This document shows, piece after piece, positions 19,465 to 29,070 of a stretch of 64,000 nt of DNA. The position numbers and the translations under genes were made by a program. Source of the stretch: Pseudomonadota bacterium (GTDB lineage Bacteria; Pseudomonadota; Gammaproteobacteria; Steroidobacterales; Steroidobacteraceae); contig JAJYFF010000004.1 in the NCBI GenBank assembly GCA_021785405.1, positions 1-64,000 on the forward strand, written 5' to 3'. Below the pieces are notes generated by a model. That model ran no database searches, was not told where the DNA came from, and saw nothing but the letters and a program-made list of their open reading frames with translations. Numbering within the stretch: position 1 is the stretch's first letter; every line of letters starts with the position of its first letter.

Positions 19465-20028
19465 TCAGCGGCCCGGGTGCGGCCGACCGTAGGTGATCTC
19501 GGTGTGCGCGCTCGCGATCGCGTCCCGCCGCAGTGCGGCCTCGATTGTGGCGCCGTTCGCCCCGCGGTCGACCGGAAGCTGCGCCGCCCGCAGCGCCCAT
19601 ACCGTGATCACGTAGTGATGCGGCGGATCGCCGGGCGGCGGGCAGGGGCCGCCGTAGCCGATCGCACCGAAATCGTTCCGCCCCTGGAACGCGCCCGCCG
19701 GCAACGAGCCGCCGTCGGCCTGGCCGGCGTTCGCGGGCAAGGCGCGCAGGCTTGCGGGAAGGTCGGCGACGATCCAGTGCCACCAGCCGTGCCCGGGCGC
19801 ATCGGGGTCGAACATCGTGATCGCGAGACTCCGGGTGCCCGCGGGGGGCGCCGACCACGTGAGCGCCGGCGATCGATTCGCGCCGCCGCAGCCGTCGCGG
19901 TCGTACACCTGGGCCTGCGCGACGTGTGGTGCCCCGTCCACGTGCAGCGTGAACGCGCCCGCGACGCCGGCGAGCGTCGTGCCGAGCGCGAGCGCCCAGA
20001 GCGCGCTCGAGCCTGCGGATGGACTCAT
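19465..20028 (-). CDS. YbhB/YbcL-type phosphatidylethanolamine-binding (PEBP) protein
   Basis: This 187-residue protein has a hydrophobic N-terminal segment (about 8-25) that looks like a signal peptide. The PEBP fold follows, with motifs NRSPALTWSAPPAGTRSLAITMFDPDAP, split by GHGWWHWIVADLP, and GYGGPCPPPGDPPHHYVITVWAL. The DPDAP and GPxPPxGxxHHY patterns define the anion-binding pocket. Bacterial members have no settled function. Its ATG overlaps the purD stop (ATGA), so it is probably translated as the last gene of the long operon starting near 30308, although its role need not relate to purines. Confidence 0.88.
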   Translation of the reverse strand: MSPSAGSSALWALALGTTLAGVAGAFTLHVDGAPHVAQAQVYDRDGCGGANRSPALTWSAPPAGTRSLAITMFDPDAPGHGWWHWIVADLPASLRALPANAGQADGGSLPAGAFQGRNDFGAIGYGGPCPPPGDPPHHYVITVWALRAAQLPVDRGANGATIEAALRRDAIASAHTEITYGRPHPGR

Positions 20029-21347
20029 CGTCGCCTCCCCGCCGGACCCCCGCCGGCATCGAGCGCGGCGGCTTCGCGCGCGATCGCACGATGGCCAATG
20101 TCGCGCCGGAACTGCATCGATTCCCAGTGGATCGCGCCGGCCAACGCGTACGCGTCGTCACGCGCCGCGGCGACCGTCTCGCCGAGGCCTACCGCGCACA
20201 GCACGCGGCCGCCGTCGGTGACGACCGCGCCGTCCACGAGGCGCGTTGCGGCATGGAAGACCTTGCCCGGCAACCGGGCCGCCGCATCGAGCCCGGTGAT
20301 CCGATCGCCTTTACGCGCCGCTTCCGGATAGCCACCGGCGGCGAGGACGACGCCGAGCGCCGCGCGCGGGTCCCAGTCGGCCCGCACGTCCGCGAGCCGA
20401 TGCGCGAGCGCGGCGGTGCACAACTCGGACAGGTCGCTGCGCAGGCGCATCAGGATCGGCTGCGTTTCGGGGTCCCCGAGACGGCAGTTGAACTCGAGCA
20501 CGTTCGGCGTGCCGTCGGCGGCGATCATCAGTCCGGCGTACAGGAACCCGGTGTACGGAATGCCTTCGGCCGCGAGGCCGCGCAAGGTCGGCTCGATCAC
20601 GTCGCGCAAGATGCGTGCGTGCAGCGCCGGGGTGACGACGGGGGCCGGCGAATACGCGCCCATCCCGCCGGTGTTCGGTCCGCGATCGCCGTCGTCGCGC
20701 CGCTTGTGATCCTGCGAGGTCGCGAGGGGCAGCGCCGCGAGCCCGTCGGCGGCGACGATGAAGCTCACTTCCTCGCCTTCCAGGAATTCCTCGACGACGA
20801 TCGATTCGCCGGCGGCGCCGAACGCGCCGTTCAGCATCTGGGTCGCGGTCTCCACGGCCTGCGCATGCGAATCGCAGATCACGACGCCCTTGCCGGCGGC
20901 GAGGCCGTCGGCCTTGACGACCAGCGGCAAGCGCCATTGGCGCAGGGCGTCGGGATCGAAGTCCGCGCGAGTGAGGGAGCGATATGCGGCCGTCGGAATG
21001 CCGTGGCGGGACAGGAAGGCCTTGGTGTACCCCTTCGACCCTTCGAGCCGCGCCGCGGCGCGGGTCGGTCCGAAGCAGGCGAGGCCTTGGGCCGCGAAGC
21101 GATCGGTGATCCCCGCGACCAGCGGCGCCTCCGGGCCGACGATCGTCAAGTCGATGCGTTCGCGCGCCGCGAACGCGACGAGCGCCTCGAGGTCCTCCGC
21201 GCCGATCGGCACGTTGCGCACCTGCGGCTCGAGCGCGGTGCCGGCGTTGCCGGGGGCGACGTAGACGACGTCGACCCGCGGCGACTGCGCGCACTTCCAG
21301 GCCAGTGCGTGCTCCCGCCCCCCACCGCCGACGACCAGGATCTTCAT
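20025..21347 (-). CDS. purD: Phosphoribosylamine-glycine ligase (GARS)
   Basis: This 440-residue ATP-grasp enzyme catalyses the second step of purine synthesis, joining glycine to 5-phosphoribosylamine. The N-terminus MKILVVGGGGREHALAWK, the ATP-grasp segment LVVKADGLAAGKGVVIC and the metal-binding NVLEFNCRLGDPETQ are all intact. I chose ATG at 21345-21347; the open frame extends upstream into purH but the family begins here. It follows purH by 8 bp and overlaps the PEBP gene by 4 bp, the usual gammaproteobacterial purH-purD order. Confidence 0.97.
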   Translation of the reverse strand: MKILVVGGGGREHALAWKCAQSPRVDVVYVAPGNAGTALEPQVRNVPIGAEDLEALVAFAARERIDLTIVGPEAPLVAGITDRFAAQGLACFGPTRAAARLEGSKGYTKAFLSRHGIPTAAYRSLTRADFDPDALRQWRLPLVVKADGLAAGKGVVICDSHAQAVETATQMLNGAFGAAGESIVVEEFLEGEEVSFIVAADGLAALPLATSQDHKRRDDGDRGPNTGGMGAYSPAPVVTPALHARILRDVIEPTLRGLAAEGIPYTGFLYAGLMIAADGTPNVLEFNCRLGDPETQPILMRLRSDLSELCTAALAHRLADVRADWDPRAALGVVLAAGGYPEAARKGDRITGLDAAARLPGKVFHAATRLVDGAVVTDGGRVLCAVGLGETVAAARDDAYALAGAIHWESMQFRRDIGHRAIAREAAALDAGGGPAGRRR

Positions 21348-21355
21348 CCGAGTCC

Positions 21356-22921
21356 CTAGTGGCGAAAGTGCCGGATGCCGGTGAAGACCATCGCGATCCC
21401 GCGCTCGTCGGCCGCGGCGATCACGTCGGCGTCCTGCTTCGAGCCGCCCGGCTGGATCACCGCGCGGACGCCGAATTCGGCGATCGTCTCGAGGCCGTCG
21501 CGGAACGGGAAGAACGCATCCGAGGCGACCGCGCCGCCTTCGCAGGACAATCCCGCGTCGTGCGCCTTCATCGCGACGATCCGGCTGCTCACGACGCGGC
21601 TCATCTGCCCGGCGCCGATGCCGATCGTCGCGCGATCCTTCACGCAGACGATCGCGTTCGACTTCACGAACTTCGCGATGCGCCATGCGCACAGCAGGTC
21701 GTCGATCTCCGCCGGTGTCGGTGCCCGCCGGGTCACGACGCGCAAATCCGCGGGCGCGATGCCGGCGTCGTCGCGCGTCTGCACGAGCAGGCCGCCGGTC
21801 ACGCTGCGATACTCGAGCCGCTGGGCGACCTGCCGGCCGACGTCGCCGACCTGCAGGACGCGGACGTTCTCCTTGCGTTCGAGCAGCGCGGCGGCTTCGG
21901 CGTCGACCGTCGGAGCGAGGATGACCTCGACGAACTGCCGTTCGGCGATCGTGCGTGCGGTCGCGGCGTCGAGTGCGTGGTTGAACGCGATGATGCCGCC
22001 GAACGCCGACGTCGGGTCGGTGCGATAGGCCCGTTCGTAGGCCTCGAGCAGGCCGGCAGCGACCGCGACACCGCAGGGATTCGCGTGCTTCACGATCACG
22101 CAGGCCGGTTCCGCGAACTGCCGTACGCATTCCAGCGCGGTATCGGCATCGGCGAGGTTGTTGTAGGACAACGGTTTGCCTTGCAACTGGGTCGCGGACG
22201 CGACCGATGCGCCGATCGCGCGTGGATCGGCGTAGAACGCCGCCTGTTGATGCGGATTCTCGCCATAACGCAGGTCGAGTCGCTTGCGGAACGACAGATT
22301 CAAATCGGCCGGAAAGCTCTCCGGTCCGACGCCGATCGTGTCTGCGAAGTAGGCCGACACCATCGCGTCGTACTGCGCCGTGTGCGCGAACGCCTTCGCG
22401 GCGAGCCGCTGGCGCATCGGCAGGAGCGTGCCGCCGTGGTTCGCGACGATCTCGTCGAGCAAGGCGCGATAGTCGCCCGGATCGACGACGACGGTCACCG
22501 CCGCGTGGTTCTTCGCGGCGGCCCGCACCATCGCCGGGCCGCCGATGTCGATGTGCTCGACGGCCTCTTCGTAGGTGCAGCCGGGCCGCGCGACGGTGGC
22601 GGCGAACGGGTAGAGGTTGACCACGAGCAGATCGATCGGCTCGATCCCGTGGCTGCGCATGACGTCCTCGTCGATGCCGCGGCGCCCGAGCAGGCCGCCG
22701 TGGATCCGCGGATGCAGGGTCTTCACGCGGCCGTCCATGATCTCCGGAAAGCCGGTGTGCTCGGCGACTTCCTTGACCAGGACGCCGTGCTCGGCGAGGA
22801 GCTTCGCGGTGCCTCCGGTCGACAGCAGTTCGACGCCGCGCTCCCGCAGCGCCCGCGCGAACTCGACGATGCCTTGCTTGTCGGAGACGCTGAGGAGCGC
22901 GCGGCGGATCGTCGTCAACAC
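21356..22921 (-). CDS. purH: Bifunctional AICAR formyltransferase/IMP cyclohydrolase
   Basis: This 521-residue bifunctional enzyme performs the last two steps of IMP synthesis. The N-terminal IMP cyclohydrolase (about 1-195) has [24 protein letters not shown] and [15 protein letters not shown]. The formyltransferase half has [12 protein letters not shown], with the catalytic Lys-His, and the C-terminal [20 protein letters not shown]. The start is GTG at 22921, seven bases after the fis stop. Full length is conserved (E. coli 529). Confidence 0.97.
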   Translation of the reverse strand: MLTTIRRALLSVSDKQGIVEFARALRERGVELLSTGGTAKLLAEHGVLVKEVAEHTGFPEIMDGRVKTLHPRIHGGLLGRRGIDEDVMRSHGIEPIDLLVVNLYPFAATVARPGCTYEEAVEHIDIGGPAMVRAAAKNHAAVTVVVDPGDYRALLDEIVANHGGTLLPMRQRLAAKAFAHTAQYDAMVSAYFADTIGVGPESFPADLNLSFRKRLDLRYGENPHQQAAFYADPRAIGASVASATQLQGKPLSYNNLADADTALECVRQFAEPACVIVKHANPCGVAVAAGLLEAYERAYRTDPTSAFGGIIAFNHALDAATARTIAERQFVEVILAPTVDAEAAALLERKENVRVLQVGDVGRQVAQRLEYRSVTGGLLVQTRDDAGIAPADLRVVTRRAPTPAEIDDLLCAWRIAKFVKSNAIVCVKDRATIGIGAGQMSRVVSSRIVAMKAHDAGLSCEGGAVASDAFFPFRDGLETIAEFGVRAVIQPGGSKQDADVIAAADERGIAMVFTGIRHFRH

Positions 22922-22928
22922 GGGCGGA

Positions 22929-23240
22929 TCACTCGCCGATGCCGAGCTCTCGCAGCTTCTTGCGAAGCGTGCCGCGATTGATTCCCAATATCGTCGCAGC
23001 CCGGCTCTGATTGCCCTGCACGTGGTCCAGCACCACCTTGAACAGCGGCTCTTCGACCTCGCGCAACACCAGTTCGTAGAGTCTTGCGGGCTTGTGGCCG
23101 TTGAGCGTCTCGAAGTACGACTGCAACGCTTCTTCGGCCTGGGTGCGCAAGGGAACGCCCTTGCCGTTGACCTTGAGATCCCGCCCGTCGAATCGAGGGC
23201 TCGGGTCCTTCCGGATACGAGGTTTCTTTCGTGCCGCCAT
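22929..23240 (-). CDS. fis: DNA-binding protein Fis
   Basis: This 103-residue nucleoid protein has an N-terminal variable region, a dimerisation helix pair ([20 protein letters not shown]) and a C-terminal helix-turn-helix ([20 protein letters not shown]). Fis bends DNA and adjusts growth-rate-dependent transcription of rRNA, tRNA and topology genes. E. coli Fis is 98 residues and is also encoded directly downstream of dusB, as here (32 bp gap). The dusB-fis-purH-purD order is a strong gammaproteobacterial marker. Confidence 0.95.
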   Translation of the reverse strand: MAARKKPRIRKDPSPRFDGRDLKVNGKGVPLRTQAEEALQSYFETLNGHKPARLYELVLREVEEPLFKVVLDHVQGNQSRAATILGINRGTLRKKLRELGIGE

Positions 23241-23272
23241 GTCCGTCGTCGCCTTCCCTTGAGGCTTTGTTC

Positions 23273-24277
23273 TTATGTTCGTTCGTGCCGCGCGACCGGC
23301 GTGCGCTCGAAGAGCGTCAGCGCCGCCGCCATCTGCCCCTGAGCGGTTTCCTCCCGCATCACGCGCGCTCTCTCATCCCCATCCGCCGCTTGGCGCCGGC
23401 AGTACCAACTCAAGTGCTTTCGCGCCATCCGAACACCGGTCTCGTCGCCGTAGAACGCGTACAGGTCTTCGAGGTGGGCGCGCATGATATCACGGACCCT
23501 CGCGACCGGCAGTTCACCGGAATTTTCGCCGTGCGCAAGAAAATAATTGACTTCCTCGAAGATCCATGGCGAGCCTTGCGCCGCGCGTCCGATCATCACG
23601 CCGTCGCATCCGGTCGCCTCGAGCACCGCGCGCGCGCGGGTGCCGGAATCGATGTCGCCGTTCGCGATCACCGGGATGCGGACCGCCGCCTTGATCTCGC
23701 GAATCGTGTCGTATTCGGCGGCGCCGCGAAACAGATCCGCGCGCGTGCGGCCGTGAATCGCGATCGCCCGCACGCCGCACTGTTCCGCGATGTGCGCGAT
23801 CCGCGGGCCATTGCGGTTCGCCGGATCCCAGCCGGTGCGCGTCTTCAGCGTGACCGGCGCATCGATCGCGCGCACGATCGACTCGAGGATCCGCGCGACC
23901 AGCGGTTCATCGCGCAGCAGCGCCGAACCGGCGAGGCGATTGCACACCTTCTTCGCCGGACAGCCCATGTTGACGTCCACGATGTCGGCGCCGGCGTCGA
24001 CGCAGCGGCGCGCCGCCTCGGCCATCGTCGCGGGCTCGAACCCCGCGAGCTGCACGACGCGCGGCCGCGGCTCGCCCTCGTGGTCGAGGCGCCGCCGCGA
24101 CTTCGCGGTGCTCCAGAGCCGCACGTCCGAACTCAACATCTCCGACGCGGCGAGCGCCGCGCCGAAGCGGCGACACAGCGCGCGGAACGGCCGATCCGTG
24201 ACGCCCGCCATCGGTGCGAGCAGAGCGCGCGAGGCGAGCTGGAACGGGCCGATCGCGAGCGTGCGGTCCGTCGTCAC
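23273..24277 (-). CDS. dusB: tRNA-dihydrouridine synthase DusB
   Basis: This 334-residue FMN-dependent TIM-barrel enzyme reduces uridine to dihydrouridine in tRNA. Visible motifs are the N-terminal RALLAPMAGVTDRPFR, the catalytic Cys106 in DVNMGCPAKKVCNR, and FMN-phosphate-binding VIANGDIDSG and DGVMIGRAAQGSPW. The start is GTG at 24277, four bases overlapping the stop of the preceding DUF3426 gene (GTGA). The frame is open upstream without family similarity. Confidence 0.95.
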   Translation of the reverse strand: MTTDRTLAIGPFQLASRALLAPMAGVTDRPFRALCRRFGAALAASEMLSSDVRLWSTAKSRRRLDHEGEPRPRVVQLAGFEPATMAEAARRCVDAGADIVDVNMGCPAKKVCNRLAGSALLRDEPLVARILESIVRAIDAPVTLKTRTGWDPANRNGPRIAHIAEQCGVRAIAIHGRTRADLFRGAAEYDTIREIKAAVRIPVIANGDIDSGTRARAVLEATGCDGVMIGRAAQGSPWIFEEVNYFLAHGENSGELPVARVRDIMRAHLEDLYAFYGDETGVRMARKHLSWYCRRQAADGDERARVMREETAQGQMAAALTLFERTPVARHERT

Positions 24278-25734
24278 GGGCCACCGCTGTCGCAGAGCAT
24301 CTCGCCGGAGTCGCCCCGCAGGCACAGGTCGATCTCGAATCCTTCGGCACTCTTGCCGGGATCGACGATGTTGAGCGTGGCGTCCGCGCGCTGACCCGGC
24401 GCCATCAACTTCGGTGGCTTGCCGAGATATTCCCGCGGCGCGAAGTCGCGCGTGCCGACGCGGTGACCGAAGCGGTCGGTCAGCGTGACGCGCAGCCAGG
24501 GGTACGGTTGGAACGCCGCGGCGGTATTCAATATGCTCGCCCGGACCCGCAGGATGCCGTTCGCCGCGGGATCGCCGGTGACGCCCCACTGCCGCAGTTG
24601 ATACTCGCGCAGATCGGCGGGAATCGGCAGCCGCAAGCCGAGGTGCGCGTACAGCGTGCGCAGCGGTTCGCCGAACGGAGTATGCGAGGCGATGAACGCG
24701 CGCTCGCGATTCACGATCTGCGCGGCGAGCAGCAGCAGGAGCAGCACCGCGAGCGTGCTCCAGAGCACGGCCGCCGCGCGTCGTCGCGGTCGCGCGAGCG
24801 GCAACGCCGGGGTCGCGCCGCGCACGGCGGCTGCGAGCAGCGCGGCATCGGCCGCCGCGACGGATCCGCGCGTCGGCTCGGCGTCGACCGTGGCGTCGGG
24901 CTCGAACTCGGGCTCAGCTTCGGACTCAGCTTCGGACTCAGGTTCGGGCGCGGACTCGGGTACGGGCTCGGAGACCGCCTCGGGCTCGAGGGTCGCCTCG
25001 GGCTCGAAGGTCGCCTCGGGCTCGAGGGTCGCCTCGGGCTCGAGGGTCGCCTCGGGCTCGAGGGTCGCCTCGGGTGGGGCCGAGACGTCGGTATCGACGA
25101 GCGCATCGGGTTCGAGCGTCACGTCGGCCGCCGGCGGCGTGTCGATCGGCGCGTCGAGGTCCGGCGCAGCCGGGGGTTCGAGCGTGGCTTCGATCACGAT
25201 CTCCTCGAACTCGACGTCCTCGGGCGCGGCCGCCTCCGGGTCCCCGTCGTCGTCCGCCGGGCTCGAGGATTCCAGCATCGGCTCGTGGGGCGGCGGTTGC
25301 GCACCGCGCTCCGGCGCGATGAACACGCGATCGAGGTCGCCGGGCGGTACGGTGAATTCGAGGGATTCGTCGTCCGCGAACACCGGCGGACCGACGATGC
25401 GCAGCCGCTCGATCCGTTCGCCGGCGCCGGCGTCGCCGGAATCGCTCTCGGCGAAGTCCTCCGCCGAGAAACTGGGATCGTCGTCCATCGATGCTTCGTC
25501 GACTGGCGACCGCTGCTCGTCCGCGCCCATGACGGACTCGAGGATCTGATCGGCGCGCCGATCCTGGTCGAGCCATGACTCGGCGAGCGGGAAGTCGTCC
25601 GGCCGCTCCTCGAGATGCGCGAGCGCGCTGAACGCTGCGCCGCATCGACCGCAACGCACCTGCCCCGCCGCCGCGCGCAGGATCTCGGCGGAGATCCGGA
25701 AGATCGTCTCGCACCGCGGACATTGCGTGTACAT
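24274..25734 (-). CDS. MJ0042-type zinc-ribbon and DUF3426 membrane protein with Glu-Pro repeats
   Basis: This 486-residue protein starts with a zinc ribbon (MYTQCPRCETIFRIS then VRCGRCGAAFSAL; two CxxC knuckles) of the MJ0042 finger type. A long acidic linker rich in Glu, Pro, Asp and Ser follows, containing five near-identical six-residue repeats (ATLEPE) and SEAE/PEPE runs. It ends with one transmembrane helix (VLWSTLAVLLLLLLAAQIV) and a C-terminal DUF3426 domain (LREYQLRQWGVTGD through SAEGFEIDLCLR), probably periplasmic. GGGGAGA precedes ATG 25734. Proteins of this design are regularly found between prmA and dusB; their function is unknown. Confidence 0.85.
   Translation of the reverse strand: MYTQCPRCETIFRISAEILRAAAGQVRCGRCGAAFSALAHLEERPDDFPLAESWLDQDRRADQILESVMGADEQRSPVDEASMDDDPSFSAEDFAESDSGDAGAGERIERLRIVGPPVFADDESLEFTVPPGDLDRVFIAPERGAQPPPHEPMLESSSPADDDGDPEAAAPEDVEFEEIVIEATLEPPAAPDLDAPIDTPPAADVTLEPDALVDTDVSAPPEATLEPEATLEPEATLEPEATFEPEATLEPEAVSEPVPESAPEPESEAESEAEPEFEPDATVDAEPTRGSVAAADAALLAAAVRGATPALPLARPRRRAAAVLWSTLAVLLLLLLAAQIVNRERAFIASHTPFGEPLRTLYAHLGLRLPIPADLREYQLRQWGVTGDPAANGILRVRASILNTAAAFQPYPWLRVTLTDRFGHRVGTRDFAPREYLGKPPKLMAPGQRADATLNIVDPGKSAEGFEIDLCLRGDSGEMLCDSGGP
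24977..25075. repeat. In-frame 18-bp minisatellite inside the DUF3426 gene
   Basis: Five full copies and half a sixth of GCCTCGGGCTCGAGGGTC stand head to tail; copy two has a single G-to-A change. Each copy encodes Ala-Thr-Leu-Glu-Pro-Glu on the minus strand, so copy-number changes would keep the frame. A less regular 12-bp repeat region encoding SEAESEAEPE lies next to it at about 24904-24960. The repeat lengthens the acidic linker between zinc ribbon and membrane helix. Confidence 0.9.
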
Positions 25735-25745
25735 CGCGTCTCCCC

Positions 25746-26639
25746 TCAGCGTACCGCGCCGGTCCGGCGGCGGCCCCGCAAGCAGCACCAATCCTCCCGC
25801 CGGGAGACCGCCACGATATCAAACGACTCCCGGTAACCCGCAATCACCGCGTCGCTCTGCGAGGCGAGGATGCCGGACAGCACGAGCATCCCGCCCGGGC
25901 GACAGGCGGCCGCGAGCCGCTCGCGGGCCTCGAGCAGCGTCCCCGCGAGGATGTTCGCGAACACGCCATCGTACGTCGACGACGGCGCCGGCGCCGCTGC
26001 GGTGGCGAGGCGGTCGTCGACCCCGTTCGCGGCCGCATTCGCGGCCGTTGCGGCGAGCGCCTGCGGATCGATATCGACGCACAGCGCCCGCGCGGCGCCG
26101 AGTTTCAGCGCCGCGATCGCGAGAATCCCCGAACCGCAACCGAAGTCGAGCACGTCCCAGCCGGCGAGCGGGAGCGCCGCGAGCGTCTCGAGGCACAGGG
26201 CCGTGGTCGGATGCGTGCCGGTGCCGAACGCCAGACCCGGGTCGAGCCGGACGACGATCGCGCCGGGATCCTCCGGCGCCGGCGCGAAAGTCGGCGCGAT
26301 CCACAACCGCGCGCCGAAGCGCATCGATTTCCAGTCCTTGAGCCATTCGCGCTCCCATGCCCGGTCGGCGATCCGCCGCAGCGTCGCGTCGGCGAGGACC
26401 TGCGAATCGAGCGCGGCCGCGAGACGAAAGAGACAGGCCGCCGGATCGAGCGCGTCGTCGAACAGCGCGCGTACGACGGTATCGCTCCACAGCCGGAACT
26501 CGCCCGGCCGCGGCTCGAGGATCGGCTCGTCGCCGCGATCGAAGAACGAGATCGCCGTCGCGCCCGCGTCGGTCAGCGCCGACTCGACGGCCTGCACGTC
26601 CCGGCCGCCGAGCGGCAGTTCGATTTCAAAGCACGCCAT
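25746..26639 (-). CDS. prmA: Ribosomal protein L11 methyltransferase
   Basis: This 297-residue SAM-dependent enzyme methylates lysines and the N-terminus of ribosomal protein L11. It has the N-terminal substrate-recruiting domain (about 1-60), the linker motif WEREWLKDWKSMRFG, RLDPGLAFGTGTHPTT, and the SAM motif LDFGCGSGILAIAALKLGA followed by FANILAGTL. Length equals the family norm (E. coli 293). It lies between accC and the DUF3426 gene, as in many gammaproteobacteria. Confidence 0.96.
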   Translation of the reverse strand: MACFEIELPLGGRDVQAVESALTDAGATAISFFDRGDEPILEPRPGEFRLWSDTVVRALFDDALDPAACLFRLAAALDSQVLADATLRRIADRAWEREWLKDWKSMRFGARLWIAPTFAPAPEDPGAIVVRLDPGLAFGTGTHPTTALCLETLAALPLAGWDVLDFGCGSGILAIAALKLGAARALCVDIDPQALAATAANAAANGVDDRLATAAAPAPSSTYDGVFANILAGTLLEARERLAAACRPGGMLVLSGILASQSDAVIAGYRESFDIVAVSRREDWCCLRGRRRTGAVR

Positions 26640-26660
26640 CGCCGCGTCGCCTGCGACGAC

Positions 26661-28013
26661 TCACTTGATTCCGAGCCGTCGCTCCAGGTAGTGGATGTCC
26701 GTACCGCCCTGGCGAAACGCCGAGTGCGCGAAGATTTCCTGGTGCAGCGGCACGTTGGTCTTGATGCCCTCGACGACCAGTTCCGCGAGCGCGTTGCGCA
26801 TGCGCGCGATCGCGGTGTCGCGGGTGTCGCCGTAGGCGATGATCTTCGCGATCAGCGAGTCGTAGTAAGGCGGTACGGAGTAGCCGGTATAGACGTGGCT
26901 GTCGACCCGGACGCCGGGCCCGCCGGGCGCGTGCCACAGCTTCACCGTTCCGGGCGAGGGTACGAAGGTCTTCGGGTCTTCCGCGTTGATCCGGCATTCG
27001 ATCGCGTGTCCGCGGATCTCGACGTCGCTCTGCTGGAACGGGAGCGGTTCCCCCGCGGCGATCAACAGTTGCGCCTTCACGATATCGATCCCGGTCACGA
27101 GCTCGGTGACCGGGTGCTCGACCTGCACGCGGGTGTTCATCTCGATGAAGTAGAACTCCTCGTCCTGATACAGGAACTCGAGGGTCCCGGCGCTGCGGTA
27201 CCCGACCTCGCGGCACGCGCGCGCGCATCGCTCGCCCATCATCTTGCGCTGTTTCGCGGTCAAGCCGGGCGCCGGCGCCTCTTCGACGACCTTCTGGTGG
27301 CGGCGCTGCATCGAGCAGTCGCGTTCGCCGAGATGGACGACGTTGCCGTAGTTGTCCGCGAGCACCTGGAACTCGATGTGGCGGGGCCGCTCGAGGAACT
27401 TCTCCATGTAGACCTGATCGTTGCCGAAGGCCGCGTGTGCCTCGGCCTTCGTGACGCTGATCGCGTTCAGCAACGCCGCGTCGGAGTGCACGACCCGCAT
27501 CCCGCGCCCGCCGCCGCCGCCCGACGCTTTGATGATCACCGGGTAGCCGATGGTTTTTGCGATGCGGAAATTCTCGTCCGCGTCGTCCCCGAGCGGGCCG
27601 TCGGAGCCGGGCACGCACGGCACGCCGGCGGCCTTCATCACCTTGATCGCCGAGACCTTGTCACCCATCATCCGGATCGTTTCGGCGCGCGGGCCGACGA
27701 AGATGAACCCGCTCTTCTCGACGCGCTCGGCGAAGTCCGCGTTCTCCGACAGGAAGCCGTAGCCCGGGTGGATCGCGACCGAATCGGTGACCTCGGCGGC
27801 GCTGATGATCGCGGGCATGTTGAGGTACGAAGCCGCCGATTGCGGCGGTCCGATGCACACGGTCTCGTCCGCGAGCAGCACGTGCTTGGTGTTGTGGTCC
27901 GCGGTCGAGTGCACCGCGACGGTCTTGATCCCGAGCTCGCGGCAGGCCCGCAGGATTCGAAGGGCGATCTCGCCGCGATTGGCGATGACGACTTTCTCGA
28001 GCATCGGGGTCAT
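26661..28013 (-). CDS. accC: Acetyl-CoA carboxylase, biotin carboxylase subunit
   Basis: This 450-residue ATP-grasp enzyme carboxylates the biotin of AccB in the first step of fatty-acid synthesis. It is very close to E. coli AccC in sequence: [68 protein letters not shown] and [16 protein letters not shown] are all intact. Two in-frame ATGs are possible. The one at 28013 (MTPMLEK) overlaps the accB stop as ATGA and is preferred for coupling; the one at 28004 matches the E. coli N-terminus exactly. Confidence 0.97.
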   Translation of the reverse strand: MTPMLEKVVIANRGEIALRILRACRELGIKTVAVHSTADHNTKHVLLADETVCIGPPQSAASYLNMPAIISAAEVTDSVAIHPGYGFLSENADFAERVEKSGFIFVGPRAETIRMMGDKVSAIKVMKAAGVPCVPGSDGPLGDDADENFRIAKTIGYPVIIKASGGGGGRGMRVVHSDAALLNAISVTKAEAHAAFGNDQVYMEKFLERPRHIEFQVLADNYGNVVHLGERDCSMQRRHQKVVEEAPAPGLTAKQRKMMGERCARACREVGYRSAGTLEFLYQDEEFYFIEMNTRVQVEHPVTELVTGIDIVKAQLLIAAGEPLPFQQSDVEIRGHAIECRINAEDPKTFVPSPGTVKLWHAPGGPGVRVDSHVYTGYSVPPYYDSLIAKIIAYGDTRDTAIARMRNALAELVVEGIKTNVPLHQEIFAHSAFRQGGTDIHYLERRLGIK

Positions 28014-28480
28014 TCGACCACGAACAGCGGCTGGCCGAATTCGACCGGGTCGCCGTTCTTCGCGAGGATCGCGGTCACCTTGCCCGCCTTGTCCGACTCG
28101 ATCTGGTTCATCATCTTCATCGCTTCGATGATGCACAGGGTCTGTCCGACCCGCACCTCGTCGCCGATCTCGACGAACGGCTTCGCGTCCGGCGAAGGCG
28201 CAGAGTAATAAGTGCCGACCATCGGCGAGGTCACGGTGCGCTCGCGCGCGAGCGCTTGGCGCTCCGCGGCGGTGGCCGCGGCGGCGGCAGCGCTGATCGC
28301 GGCCGCCGGAGCGGGTGTGGGCGCCGGTGGCGTCGCGGCGATCGCCGGGGAGGCGATCGTGACCGTTCCGCGCGGATGGCGGCTGATTCGCACCGACTCC
28401 TCGCCCTCCGAGATCTCGAGCTCCGAAATCCCGGATTCCTCGAGCAGTTCGATGAGCTTCTTGACCTTGCGAATATCCAT
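28010..28480 (-). CDS. accB: Acetyl-CoA carboxylase biotin carboxyl carrier protein
   Basis: This 156-residue biotin carrier has an N-terminal helical segment ([18 protein letters not shown]), an Ala/Pro-rich flexible linker (about 43-75) and a C-terminal biotinyl domain. The biotin is attached to Lys122 in [11 protein letters not shown]; the thumb motif [10 protein letters not shown] is present. It is cotranscribed with accC (4-bp overlap) and follows aroQ by 27 bp. Confidence 0.97.
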   Translation of the reverse strand: MDIRKVKKLIELLEESGISELEISEGEESVRISRHPRGTVTIASPAIAATPPAPTPAPAAAISAAAAAATAAERQALARERTVTSPMVGTYYSAPSPDAKPFVEIGDEVRVGQTLCIIEAMKMMNQIESDKAGKVTAILAKNGDPVEFGQPLFVVE

Positions 28481-28507
28481 CGTGAGGGGTCCCTCTGCTG
28501 AATTCGA

Positions 28508-28975
28508 TCAACGGCGCGGCGTGGCGGCCGACAGCCGCCGTGCGGCCGTCTCCAGCGCGAACTCGTAGCCGATCGGCCCGAGTCCGAAGATGCAGCCGAC
28601 CGCGATGTCGGAGAAATAGGAATGGTGACGGAAGCGCTCGCGCGCGAACACGTTGCTGAGATGTACCTCGATGAACGGCACCCCGACGGCGAGGATCGCG
28701 TCGCGCAGCGCGACACTCGTATGAGTGAACGCGCCGGGATTGAAGATCAGGAAATCGACGCCTTCGCGCGGGCAGGCGTGGATCCTCTCGATCAGTTCGT
28801 GCTCGGCGTTGCTCTGCCGGCAGTCGAGCGCGAGGCCGAGCGCGCGCGCGCGCGTCCCGAGGTCGCGCTCGATGTCCGCGAGCGTCGCCGAACCGTAGAC
28901 TTGCGGTTCCCGGGACCCGAGCAGATTCAGATTGGGGCCGTTCAGCAGCAGGACGCGAGCCATCAGCCGTCGCAT
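28508..28975 (-). CDS. aroQ: Type II 3-dehydroquinate dehydratase
   Basis: This enzyme of the shikimate pathway removes water from 3-dehydroquinate. Motifs are [20 protein letters not shown] (with the catalytic Tyr), [31 protein letters not shown] and [18 protein letters not shown]. The listed start gives 155 residues (MRRLMARV); ATG 28963 (MARVLLLNG) is an equally good start of 151 residues, and neither has a clear ribosome binding site. A TTGCCA (29034-29039) and TATCAT (29009-29014) pair on the minus strand could be a weak promoter for aroQ-accBC, but the 19-bp spacing is long. Confidence 0.95.
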   Translation of the reverse strand: MRRLMARVLLLNGPNLNLLGSREPQVYGSATLADIERDLGTRARALGLALDCRQSNAEHELIERIHACPREGVDFLIFNPGAFTHTSVALRDAILAVGVPFIEVHLSNVFARERFRHHSYFSDIAVGCIFGLGPIGYEFALETAARRLSAATPRR

Positions 28976-29070
28976 TCATTGGCGTCGTCAAGGACGACCA
29001 GGACCGGGATGATAACCGGAATAGGCGGCGAATTGGCAAGAATTAGGGTCGATCGCCGCCGATTCGGTCG

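Noticed and set aside
24904-25075. CRISPR-like direct repeats
   Set aside because: Units are contiguous without spacers and encode an in-frame ATLEPE repeat within the DUF3426 gene.
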